This document shows, in pieces, positions 1 through 7,699 of a stretch of 26,209 nt of DNA (its first letter is position 1; each line of letters starts with the position of its first letter). Source of the DNA: Saccoglossus kowalevskii. Its lineage: Eukaryota > Hemichordata > Enteropneusta > Harrimaniidae. Under the pieces are notes generated by a model. It worked only from the letters and a program-made list of their open reading frames with translations, ran no database searches and was not told the DNA's origin. The stretch is from the NCBI RefSeq assembly GCF_000003605.2, contig NW_003134352.1, positions 254,823 through 281,031 on the forward strand, in the 5' to 3' direction. Both the position numbers and the translations under genes were made by a program.

Positions 1-518
1 AATAGTTACCGGTAATCAGTCACTGTCTGAAGGAAACTCGCATAGACGTGCGGGTGTTGGCGTTACCAAATTTCTAGAGTAAATGTTTAAATACATGTAT
101 GTTTTATAAATTCCTCTTATAACATTCATTTCTTCACTGTACCATCAAATATTTTGTGAATACTCTAAACTTACAGATATAACAGATAACAAGCAAATGA
201 AGAAAACCTGTATGCATTGGTTTTGCCTTGTATATTCAAGTTCACATACAGCATATGGTACTAACAACACACTAGGTATATTAACTATCAGACAGATATT
301 TGAGTACATATTTAATAATACTAGAACAATATATTGCTTTCTAAAATGCCATTAGCAGTGAATTTAAAACCAGGCTTACTAAGAATGATGAACGTATATT
401 TATACAATGTAACAGAAATGTAGCAAATGAAAATGCAGGTGTTCTTTTTTTTTTTTTGGCAACATGGGCACTTTTACCGTGGTTTTACCTTACATGTGAG
501 TTCGGAACGGTAAAATGG
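1..518. other. 3' flank of the first KCTD gene
   Basis: AT-rich sequence with no coding frame that I can support. Because the neighbouring gene is on the minus strand, this is its 3' side. An ATTAAA poly(A)-signal variant is read on the minus strand at 311-316, about 200 bases past the stop. An imperfect inverted repeat, ACCGTGGTTTTACC at 476-489 against GGTAAAATGGTCACGGT at 509-525, overlaps the stop codon and could fold in the transcript. A poly-T run lies at about 445-457. Confidence 0.5.
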
Positions 519-1307
519 TCACGGTGAACTTAAATTTTGCACCACGCGGCTAAATGTCCAATAGTTCACCTCGTATTCCGCTGACCCGTGTACCGTGGTA
601 CTGACGAGACGAAAACCAATACTAGTCAGATCTTTGAAAACTTCAAGATGATTTATACGCACAATAGACGTGTCATAACGATGTTCGCACGCTAACCCAT
701 CTACTTCACTTTGCCATGGTTTTGGTTTTGGTATCTCAGCCCCAACATAATAGTGTAAACCCGAACTCCGGCGTGCTTCTTGTTCCTGCCACTTTTTCGC
801 CAAACGTTGTCGTACATCTTCATGTTTATCATAAAAACGTTTAATAGAAGGCAGGGATTTCAATACATCAACGGATGCATAAATAATACTTTGCCCTGAC
901 ATTAGTTCTGTTTCATTAGCAGGAAAAAAACTTGTAGACTTCACTACAAAAAATTCTTCGGTCACTGGGTGCCCTGGTGTCGCCAGTCCCGACAGATATT
1001 CCGACAGTTCTACCATCTGATAAAAATCTGCTTCCACGGATAAGGCGGCTGAATCTATGCAATCTTCTGGTAGCGACCCATTGCGTAGAAATTCCAGGAT
1101 GTATTTGAACATATCGCCATTACGATCGATAAAATAGTTTCCTTGAGCGTCTTTCAGACTCGGCATTCGACCGCTGAACATCGCACCAAGCATCGTGTCT
1201 GGATATCTCGTCAGAGTCGATCTGGTCGTGCTGTACAACGTTCCACCAACGTTTAGATTGACTATTTCGTCGTCTGGTACCGATAAACGCATACGTGCAT
1301 TAGACAT
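519..1307 (-). CDS. KCTD-type BTB/POZ domain protein, copy 1
   Basis: Predicted 262-residue protein starting MSNARM. Residues about 14-105 form a T1/KCTD-type BTB domain: EIVNLNVGG, then RYPDTMLGAMFSGRMPS, YFIDRNGDMFKYILEFLRNG and VEADFYQ. These are hallmarks of the KCTD6/11/21-like branch. Family members usually oligomerise through BTB and often act as cullin-3 adaptors; that role here is inferred from family. The C-terminal part has a degenerate repeat of the pattern DVLKSLPSI...FKDLTSIGFRL and ends with WTFSR plus eight extra residues. The frame stays open 74 codons upstream to 1529, but that extension is not family-like. A strong acceptor-like sequence (minus-strand pyrimidine tract ending CTCAG, AG at 1315-1316) lies 7 bases before this ATG, so I prefer the shorter protein with a 5'UTR intron. 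Compared with copy 2 it lacks two residues between NGS and LPED. Confidence 0.9.
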   Translation of the reverse strand: MSNARMRLSVPDDEIVNLNVGGTLYSTTRSTLTRYPDTMLGAMFSGRMPSLKDAQGNYFIDRNGDMFKYILEFLRNGSLPEDCIDSAALSVEADFYQMVELSEYLSGLATPGHPVTEEFFVVKSTSFFPANETELMSGQSIIYASVDVLKSLPSIKRFYDKHEDVRQRLAKKWQEQEARRSSGLHYYVGAEIPKPKPWQSEVDGLACEHRYDTSIVRINHLEVFKDLTSIGFRLVSTTVHGSAEYEVNYWTFSRVVQNLSSP

Positions 1308-1529
1308 GACTGTTCTGAGCAGTACAGAAAATATGCCAGTGATCAGAATAAATAATAGTACGCAGTGAATACAGTCAACATTTCTTGGAAAATGTTGGGG
1401 TAATAGTGTAATGCATTTCCGGGTCTTTTCTGGGTAGAGTGCCCTCTTTGGTAGAAAATACGTTACGTTTTTTGATATCGCATAACAACAACCGGGATAT
1501 GTTTTATGTATGTTTTTGTCTCGGTGCAT
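1308..1529 (-). other. Open upstream extension of KCTD copy 1, probably 5'UTR or intron
   Basis: In frame with the KCTD gene and without stops, starting from an ATG at 1529. It would add 74 residues including a hydrophobic run CVLLFILITGIFSVLL, which could mimic a membrane anchor. No comparable segment precedes the BTB domain in copy 2 of this window, and an acceptor-like site sits at its inner end. I therefore read it as intron or untranslated sequence. If unspliced, it would make a membrane-anchored KCTD variant. Confidence 0.45.
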
Positions 1530-2115
1530 AGAAATTGTTTAAATAATTTGCTTAGTAAAAATAAATAAATTGTCACCCCTTTCTTTTCATCGTGATTCAC
1601 CATTTTTCATCCTTCAACTTTATTTCTTGATAGAATTTATTTGCGAGGCTATTTTGTTAAGACTTCTTATAGTGTTGCATTCTATACCCGTAACGTAATT
1701 TTATAATCGGATGCTTGATTTGAATTCTCCATATGCTCTAAGTTTATTTTAATGTTACTAAGCCCGTTGTCGACATTTCGTGACCTTTGCTATTATATTA
1801 TGAGCATTTTTAAAAAAATTTTGTTAATGTTATTTTTAATTGACGTTTTTTTATATTTTTTTTACAAGTTATAACAATAGTTTGATAAATAACAATTTGT
1901 GTGGATTTCCCAAACCAAGAGATTTAGAAAGATGCTTTTAAATCCGTCGATTTATATAATTGCCTCTTTATCTCCCAAGCTCGCTATAGATGGCCATATT
2001 TGGACATTTTTAAAGATTCAAAAGATTTGACAGTAAAATAAGCGCACATCTTCAATTTTTTAATTAATTGAGCTTTCACCACTACAAACATCGATATATA
2101 TATATAAGTATCCTG
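1530..2115. other. AT-rich spacer between KCTD copy 1 and relic
   Basis: No coding frame, RNA gene or clear repeat seen. It contains runs of T (about 1845-1863) and a (TA)n tract with ATCGATATATATATATA at about 2088-2106, immediately before the gene relic. It may contain the promoter or first noncoding exon of KCTD copy 1. Confidence 0.4.
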
Positions 2116-2219
2116 CATCGCACCAAGCATCGTGTCTGGATATTTCGATTAGATTGACTATATCATCGTCTTGCACCGATAACCACATTACTGTATCTCA
2201 GTAGACGTGACTTTCCTGA
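2116..2219 (-). pseudogene. Relic of a third KCTD copy (5' part only)
   Basis: The plus-strand sequence CATCGCACCAAGCATCGTGT and the following bases match the start of the BTB domain in both intact copies, in the same orientation. Relative to copy 1, about 42 bases (1211-1252, 14 codons covering the GGTLYSTTRSTL region) are missing. The position of the ATG reads ACG (CGT at 2206-2208 on the plus strand). Similarity continues across the ATG into the splice-acceptor-like sequence, which points to a DNA-level duplication and not a processed retrocopy. The rest of the gene is absent, so no product is expected. Confidence 0.8.
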
Positions 2220-2240
2220 ATGGTGTGATTTTTGACTCCC

Positions 2241-2255
2241 GTGTGCGAAGCACAC
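2241..2255. repeat. Short hairpin GTGTGC-GAA-GCACAC
   Basis: Perfect 6-bp arms with a 3-base loop, at the junction between the relic and the satellite array. It may mark an end of the inserted repeat. Confidence 0.5.
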
Positions 2256-2308
2256 AATGGAAGCCTTTGCAGTTAGCCTGTCTGTATGTGTGCGTGTGGC
2301 TGTCTGTT

Positions 2309-2985
2309 CCACTGATATCTCAAGAACCATATGTTGGTTTTTGAAAAGAAATTGATGCATAGATGCTCTGGACTAATGCGCAGATTTGATTAAGTTTTGG
2401 TTGAAATCCGTGCTTATCAATTACGTAATTTGCATGATAATTAGCTGATTTTAGCTGTTCCATGACTGTTCCACTGATTTCTAAAGAACCACTCTAGTCT
2501 TTGGATTTTGATAAAACTTGGTACATAGATGCTCTTGGACAATGTGCAGACCTTAGTTTTGGGTAGAAATCCTATGCATATGAATTACCTAATTTACATA
2601 ATGATTTGTCAAATTTGACTTGTTTACTGATATCTTAAGTACTAATCATCACATTACAATGAAACTTGGTACATAGATGCTCTATGACTATTCACAGACC
2701 TGATTAGTTTAGGGTAACAAATCTGTACATAATAATTACCTAATTTGCATAATGATTAGTAATTTTTTGGCTTTTCACTGATATCTCAAGTACTAATTAT
2801 CACATTACAATGAAACTTGGTACATAGATGTCATAGGACACTGCACAGACCTGATAAGTATTAATATTCATGCATATTAATTATCCAATTCGAATAATTA
2901 GTAAATTTTCAGCTTTTCTGTTGATGTTTCCAATACTAATCTTAACATTTTAACTAGGTACATAGATGCTCCATGATATAAGTAC
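2309..2985. repeat. Satellite-like tandem array, five degenerate units of 138-166 bp
   Basis: The anchor CATAGATGCTC or a close variant begins at 2358, 2524, 2672, 2823 and 2961, giving periods of 166, 148, 151 and 138 bases. Each unit carries the same order of blocks: ACTGATATCTCAAG-like, CACATTACAATGAAACTTGG-like, the anchor, GCACAGACCTGAT-like, and TTACCTAATTTGCATAATGA-like. The two middle units are most alike and the outer ones are worn, as in an old tandem array. The upstream block 2256-2308 (GTCTGTATGTGTGCGTG) belongs to its leader. No coding potential. Confidence 0.85.
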
Positions 2986-3424
2986 TGTTGCTGATAGAGA
3001 CATGCAACTTGTGATATAATTTTGGTCATGTATATCAAGTCATCCTATGAGGTCATTAATTCATTAACTATTTATAATTGTTAAACCATAGCTACTTGGG
3101 ACCAATCAGATAATTGCTTGCAGTTATTTTTTAAATGCTGTATTTGCTCTAATAGAAGCACGTGTACTAACTTCATGTCTCCAATACCTTCAGCACACGA
3201 AAGTTCTTTCTAAGTTTTCTTTGTGGTAATCAGGAACGATATAGAATAAATTAATATTACGTAGTGACGCTGTTGTTTTTCAGTCGAAAGTAGTCGATTA
3301 TGAAAACAACATTTCAGAATCTCAAAAAAAGACTTGACAATTATAAGAATTGTCAGGAACATTATAATCCATTGGACAGTTTGATCCAGTGCTACAGCCA
3401 TCAAGTATTACCAAGTACGAAGTT
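2986..3424. other. Non-coding spacer, possible tail of the repeat insertion
   Basis: No convincing gene. Weak similarity to the satellite continues (TGATATAATTTTGGTCATG, ACCAATCAGATAATTGC), suggesting that the inserted repetitive DNA runs to about 3400. Short open frames here on the minus strand are low complexity and are not supported. Confidence 0.35.
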
Positions 3425-3490
3425 TCTCGTATAATAAAGCGCATGGTTCCCCGATATTTTCTGGTAAAGCGCCCTCTTTGACAGGGCATA
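3425..3490 (-). repeat. Duplicate of the KCTD 5' upstream block
   Basis: Resembles 1396-1460 upstream of copy 1: shared TTTTCTGG, (A/G)GYGCCCTCTTTG and GCAT-TTCC blocks in the same order and orientation, roughly two thirds identical. In copy 1 this block lies 90-150 bases upstream of the ATG. Here it lies 1.2 kb upstream of the relic, with the satellite between, as expected if one duplicated unit was split by a repeat insertion. Confidence 0.55.
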
Positions 3491-3531
3491 ATCGAGTCGT
3501 CTGACAAGTTTGTCTAATTTATTAGGTTAGC

Positions 3532-3560
3532 CCACGGTTACTAAAATTTAGTAACCGTGG
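3532..3560. repeat. Perfect 14-bp-arm hairpin with one-base spacer
   Basis: CCACGGTTACTAAA, then A, then TTTAGTAACCGTGG. The direct repeat GGTTAGCC occurs at both edges (3525-3532 and 3559-3566). This suggests a very short foldback insertion or a template-switch inversion. Confidence 0.85.
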
Positions 3561-3566
3561 TTAGCC

Positions 3567-4297
3567 TGATACTAACTCGTCCAATACGTGCAACAAGATC
3601 CGAACAACAAACTGTATCTAATCGTCGTCATACGGCAGCACTCTGAAGACTGAACCCTAGTCGTTTATCGTACCACACTTCACAATAGAGGTTAATCCGC
3701 CATTTGTCACATCAAATTAATTTCAAGATTATAGTGTAATTAATTAATGTTCTAAAAATGGAAAATCTGGTGAACGTTTTTTTTTATTTCTCAATGTCAT
3801 ACATCTTCCATACATTTGCTATTTCGGTATTTCGATTTACTCAATTATCGTTTAATTTTACACTTAGAAACTTCACTGATTGGAACAAACTTATTATCAA
3901 TATAAATACATGTTTAATGTTTTCTGTTGGCGGTATGTATTTGTTCAGCCTAAGAGGAAGAGAACGAATAATTCCCAAGATATGAAACAATTTGTATTCG
4001 AGTAAAGACAGTTCAAGAGAATTCAAATATTGTGTTTACCTGCAAATTGAATGGCAGTAATGAATTAGTTGCTTTGGAACGTACGAACTTCAAATCAGCG
4101 ACATGATGGTATTGGGTTTGGAAATCGAACAGACATGCGGTGGTGGTTGTCGTTCGCATCGAAACAACATACTGAGCCTAACCAATCATCAAGACCAATC
4201 AATAAAACCAATCATCTTGTGGAAAAACTGTTGGATTTTTCATTATCTGATATTTTCTTCTGTGAAACGAAATCCAAATGTTGGTCACGTAGTGAAG
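3567..4297. other. Non-coding spacer between KCTD copies
   Basis: Two short open frames occur (3758-3985 and 4103-4468, plus strand). Their composition is biased by AT or by the hairpin at 4298-4381, and they match no family I know. Nothing else recognised. Confidence 0.35.
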
Positions 4298-4381
4298 CAC
4301 AGGCGCTCGGTACTATGTTTCAGTGATAATACCCTATTGTATATTTCTTTTATTATCACGGAAACATACCGAGCGCCTGTG
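4298..4381. repeat. Long hairpin, about 31-bp stem and 19-base loop
   Basis: The left arm 4298-4331 begins CACAGGCGCTCGGTA and the right arm 4351-4381 ends TACCGAGCGCCTGTG. Arms differ by one 3-base bulge and one mismatch. The stem is GC-richer than its surroundings. It lies 330-410 bases downstream of the stop of minus-strand KCTD copy 2, so it may be in that 3'UTR. An AATAAA on the minus strand (4349-4354) sits at the loop edge. It could be a foldback/MITE remnant, a miRNA-precursor-like hairpin, or a structured 3' end. Confidence 0.8.
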
Positions 4382-4708
4382 GTAGTCAAGAAGGATTCGC
4401 GGCAAATCAAAATAATAATTATACAGACATCCTGGTATCCATGGCATTCACACCAATGGATCATATAGCCTGTAAATTACAAATTTTCATGGGGAAGACA
4501 ACAGTGATATTTTGCTCTACGTAGACAATAACACGAATTCATTGCTCTAAAATGCTCCAGGGTTACCTCTACGTGTATTATATTGACAGAGTTATTATTA
4601 TCCACTGTTGGATTTTAAAATACTGAAACTTCAACTGTAAGTCATCGTGAAGTAGTCACCGAAAACAAACTTATGCATGTTTCTTTCAATTTCCAGCGAC
4701 TAACGTTT
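4382..4708. other. 3' flank of KCTD copy 2
   Basis: No gene seen. As the gene is on the minus strand, this is its likely 3'UTR and downstream sequence. No perfect poly(A) signal was found closer than the AATAAA at 4349-4354. Confidence 0.4.
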
Positions 4709-5386
4709 TTATCGACTGAAGGTCCATCGATTAACAGCTGTTCCCGCCGATGCGTATGAAGTGCTACTGAGGAGTCGAAATCCAACTCGACTCAAATCTT
4801 TGAAAAGCGCAACTCGGTTAAGAAACAGCGCCCTCTCACTGTGTTTGAGATCGCAGTACAAACCTTCCTCTTCGTATTTCTTTTTGATTTCTGAACGTCT
4901 GTGACCAAGTTTGACTAATCTTTGATTTGATTCGTCGTAAAAACAACCAATAGAAGTCAGAGATTTCAAAACGTCATCCGATGAATAAATTATCCAACCA
5001 CATTGAAACTCATTTCTATGATACTCGATTTCCAAAATGTCTTCGTCTGCGGATTTGGACTTTTTATCTAAATATTCAGAAATTTCAGCAATTTGATAAA
5101 AATCGGCTTCCACAGCGAGAGCACCAAAATCTTTAAAATCTTCTGGCAGATGAATCGACCCATTGCGCAGAAATTCCAGGATGTATTTGAACATATCGCC
5201 ATTGCGGTCGATAAAATAGTTTCCGTGAGCGTCTTTCAGACTCGGCATTCGACCGCTGAACATCGCACCAAGCATCGTGTCAGGATATCTCGTCAGAGTC
5301 GATCTGGTCGTACTGTACAACTTTCCACCAACATTTAAATTGATTATTTCATGAATTGATGAACTCGTGTGTTCATGTCCGGCCAT
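4709..5386 (-). CDS. KCTD-type BTB/POZ domain protein, copy 2
   Basis: Predicted 225-residue protein starting MAGHEHTSSS. Residues about 13-106 are a KCTD/T1-type BTB domain: EIINLNVGGKLYSTTRSTL, TMLGAMFSGRMPSLKD, FIDRNGDMFKYILEFL and LAVEADFYQ. The C-terminal region carries the same DVLKSL...FYDE...FKDLSRVGFRL pattern as copy 1 and ends exactly at WTFSR. The frame is open to an ATG at 5458, but I choose 5386: its context CAGAGATGG is strong (purine at -3, G at +4), and an acceptor-like TTATCAG lies directly before it, matching the architecture of copy 1. Family knowledge suggests a homo-oligomeric adaptor, often for cullin-3 ligases; the substrate cannot be told. The nearest relative in the window is copy 1. 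The BTB coding DNA is about 95% identical to copy 1, and the C-terminal half is far less similar. Confidence 0.9.
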   Translation of the reverse strand: MAGHEHTSSSIHEIINLNVGGKLYSTTRSTLTRYPDTMLGAMFSGRMPSLKDAHGNYFIDRNGDMFKYILEFLRNGSIHLPEDFKDFGALAVEADFYQIAEISEYLDKKSKSADEDILEIEYHRNEFQCGWIIYSSDDVLKSLTSIGCFYDESNQRLVKLGHRRSEIKKKYEEEGLYCDLKHSERALFLNRVALFKDLSRVGFRLLSSTSYASAGTAVNRWTFSR

Positions 5387-5879
5387 CTCTGATAAGTTTG
5401 AACAATTCATGGAATTTGAAAAGCGACAGCCGATGAGATCGCAGAGGTCAGGGGTCAAATTAGGTCGTTAGTGTATACGATGGCATTTAATGCGAGCTAC
5501 AAAGAGGGCTCTACAAACTGTTCTGGACTTGCAGTAGAGCTATAAGGAAGTGATACAATGGGAGAAGCGCATTATGTGGCTTGTTTCTATAAAAACAAAA
5601 AAATTAAACGGAACAATTTTACAATTTATTTTTATTTTCTTACGCGATACTCTCAACGCAACAACTTCAATTCAAACTGAAACGAGATTTAAAACCGATT
5701 TAATAACATTGGGACGTTTCAAATGACGTTGTTGTGCACAGTGCCCGTAGATTGCTTACATGGTTGAATTCAACTGTCATTGAAATTTATGAATATTTAT
5801 AAAGATGAAAGAATACTAGTATCTTTGACTCGATGAGAGTACTACAATGGTTCATAATTAAGACAATAATGGCAGAAAT
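5387..5879. other. 5' flank of KCTD copy 2
   Basis: Expected to hold the 5'UTR intron and possibly a first noncoding exon and promoter of the minus-strand gene. No TATA box or other motif is convincing. A CAAAGAGGGC block at about 5500-5510 is the reverse complement of the GCCCTCTTTG block upstream of copy 1. Confidence 0.35.
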
Positions 5880-6046
5880 TTGTGCGTTTGAATTTATCTC
5901 GTGATCTAGAGAATATCCGTACCGCGACATTTTCAATGAAGTTGTCTGCTCCGTATTTCCACCTTTTTCTGCTGATTCCCACATGACGGTCGTGAATCGA
6001 ATGGACACCGTAATAAATTCGCCTGGCGTTTGATTATTTCTGATAG
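5880..6046 (-). CDS. Candidate coding exon, unknown product
   Basis: The minus strand is open from just after an acceptor-like CCTATCAG (about 6040) through PGEFITVSIRFTTV, then MWESAEKGGNTEQ and MSRYGYSLDHEI. The stretch is locally richer in CpG than its surroundings and has a balanced amino-acid mix, unlike most chance frames here. An internal ATG (MWES) lies at about 5984. The frame continues to 5787 but turns low-complexity, so a splice donor may lie near 5860-5900; none is strong. I do not recognise the product. It lies upstream of KCTD copy 2 on the same strand and could be a 5' exon of it or a separate remnant. Confidence 0.25.
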
Positions 6047-6946
6047 GATGGCGTGGTTAGCTTCTTCATACATAATATGTGTTTGTTTATCATACTAGTA
6101 GTTTATATCACATTTTCTTTCTCGGAAAACACATGTGATATATTCTTTGCAATCATGATATTTCCTTACACTATCTGCCGCTCACACTTTAATAACTTGA
6201 AAACTAGGGACGGTAAGCACGTTTGCAAAATTATAATTTGTGGGAAAATGTTTTCTGAACGTAAATTATTTAATACGTTGATAGTTTACAGAATACATCT
6301 ATATGTGCCTAGTTTTAACCAGACTTGTTTCTATGCAAAAGGGAAAATGGACACGACAGTCATTTTTTAAATATTTGAAACTTACAACATTGGAATAAAT
6401 CGAAAAGTTTTAAATACTGTACTAGTATATATTGGAATTGGTTGTTGTTGGTATGACAACCATCCTCATTCCCGTTTCTTTTCTTATTTTCATGCACCAA
6501 TTATGAAGTGGAAATAACATACCCAAGTGTAGACAAAAATTGCACAGTTCAAGTCACAACACAAAGGGGGCAAGAAGTTGAACTATTAACTAAACAATCC
6601 ACAAGAACAAAACAAAACAACTGACAAGTTCAATTACTGACTTAAAACTCTACTACAGTGTATGCAAATAATTATTGGACTTATTCTCATGTTCATGGTT
6701 GATCTATCTTGCTGTGAAACGCATGGTACTAGAAAATTTAAATAAACGAATCCTGCTATGTTATAAATATACAGATATGAGGGCGTAATTCAAATTTCGC
6801 CGGTATAGTGGATGCGCCGAGTAGCTAAACACGCACCAGGGATGACATCATTAAAACAAAAGTCTCTTGGGCGTAAAAAATATTAGAAGATGAGAGCCAT
6901 GCTAATACACAGTGTGAATAATAATAAACAGTATTACACAATGTCT
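6047..6946. other. Intergenic spacer between KCTD cluster and promoter island
   Basis: No supported gene. A 98-codon plus-strand frame from an ATG at 6077 begins with a signal-peptide-like run, but is probably chance. The block TATGAAGTGGAAA at about 6503 and AAAATTTAAATAAAC at about 6735 recur at 16543 and 16566, perhaps pieces of one dispersed repeat. Confidence 0.35.
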
Positions 6947-6960
6947 CCGCCAGAGGGCAG
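6947..6960 (+). promoter_or_regulatory. CTCF-like motif
   Basis: CCGCCAGAGGGCAG matches the core of the bilaterian CTCF consensus well. It lies between the minus-strand KCTD cluster and the plus-strand gene starting at 7633, where a boundary site would make sense. Binding is inferred from the motif only. Confidence 0.4.
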
Positions 6961-7286
6961 TGTGAATGCGAACAAATCTTCATACTCGACACATTGAAAT
7001 AATGCAGTGGATATATAAATTGACAATATAACTTTTTAGGCATCCGTTTTTCAAATAATTTACTGGTGTGATATACTAGCTTTTAGAATGTTAATAACAG
7101 TTGATGTCCTATTAGTTTTATCGTTTAGTACCAATTTACAATCCTCAAAACGCCTTTTCCTCATATCTGTCATATTTTGATGATTGAAGATTTTGATTGA
7201 AGTAATTTATCTACAATAACTAATTTTAATTTTGATTTTTGTTTTTAAAAGCTTTACGTTCTTAGTTAATGTTAGTTTGCACCATC

Positions 7287-7487
7287 TTATCGAGCTGATT
7301 TGTTCATTTCATATTTAATTGTTTTTAAGTCATGTTGATCGAAAAGACGTCCATCAGTAAAAACATTTGCCTTTGCCACTCGCTGAATAATTATGAAAGT
7401 TGTGAAAACGTGCTCAAACGCCCGACTCAGAGGTGTTCTTCTAGTCAGCAGCAGTTTCGGGTCGACAAGGTTATTCAATGACGTCAT
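7287..7487 (-). CDS. Candidate small divergent ORF, unknown product
   Basis: A 66-residue frame from an ATG at 7487, starting MTSLNNLVDPKLLLTRRTPL and ending MNKSAR. The N-terminal half lies in the CpG-richer island and reads like protein; no family is recognised. It is oriented away from the plus-strand first exon at 7633, so the two could share a bidirectional promoter. The ATG overlaps the CRE at 7479-7486. It could instead be an unprocessed first exon, or chance. Confidence 0.25.
   Translation of the reverse strand: MTSLNNLVDPKLLLTRRTPLSRAFEHVFTTFIIIQRVAKANVFTDGRLFDQHDLKTIKYEMNKSAR
7479..7486. promoter_or_regulatory. CRE palindrome TGACGTCA
   Basis: A perfect CREB/ATF consensus site about 150 bases upstream of the plus-strand ATG at 7633, in the CpG-richer island. 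Position and surroundings suit a core-promoter-proximal element; use in vivo is inferred. Confidence 0.5.
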
Positions 7488-7542
7488 TTAACAGTTCGGT
7501 TGCCCTCGGAGTCCTTCGTGTAAGGGTCACGTTAGATTCAAT

Positions 7543-7619
7543 ATGGCCGACAACTTGAACGGGGAGCTTATGTTTACCATTCTAAAATTGTGATAATCAT
7601 GAACTCGGGAATTTTTTGA
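7543..7619 (+). promoter_or_regulatory. Two upstream ORFs in the 5' leader
   Basis: ATG at 7543 (context CAATATGGCC) encodes 16 residues, MADNLNGELMFTILKL, and stops at 7591-7593. A second ATG at 7599 encodes six residues and stops at 7617-7619. Both end before the presumed start at 7633, so they could dampen translation. The first start has good context and might instead be the true start of a differently spliced form. The CAATATGGCCGAC around it also resembles a YY1-type initiator site. Confidence 0.4.
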
Positions 7620-7632
7620 TAACAACCAAACT

Positions 7633-7699
7633 ATGAGTTCAGTGGGAAGTACGAGTGACTCGTCCCCAGACGGCGAGGGTGCCTTCTACGCCGGCCCAG
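7633..7699 (+). CDS. First coding exon of an unrecognised plus-strand gene
   Basis: ATG at 7633 opens a 22-codon stretch beginning MSSVGSTSDSS, acidic and Ser-rich, ending ...AFYAGP plus one base. It stops at a near-ideal donor, CAG|GTAAGT, so the intron is phase 1. The A at -3 of the ATG is favourable. The exon lies in the CpG-richer island downstream of the CRE and two short upstream ORFs, as expected for a 5' exon. It joins in phase to the exon at 8875. No family recognised from this part. Confidence 0.55.

Noticed and set aside
1308-1388. Transmembrane segment in KCTD copy 1
   Set aside because: The hydrophobic run lies upstream of a splice-acceptor-like site and is absent from the paralogue; more likely intron or UTR.
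4103-4468. 121-codon plus-strand frame
   Set aside because: It runs through both arms of the 4298-4381 hairpin, overlaps another frame at 4069, and has no family-like motifs.
6077-6370. 98-codon frame beginning with a signal-peptide-like run (MCLFIILVVYITFSFS)
   Set aside because: Rich in Phe/Ile from AT-rich DNA, no promoter, splice or family evidence; the upstream part uses GTG as start. Could be real but not supportable.
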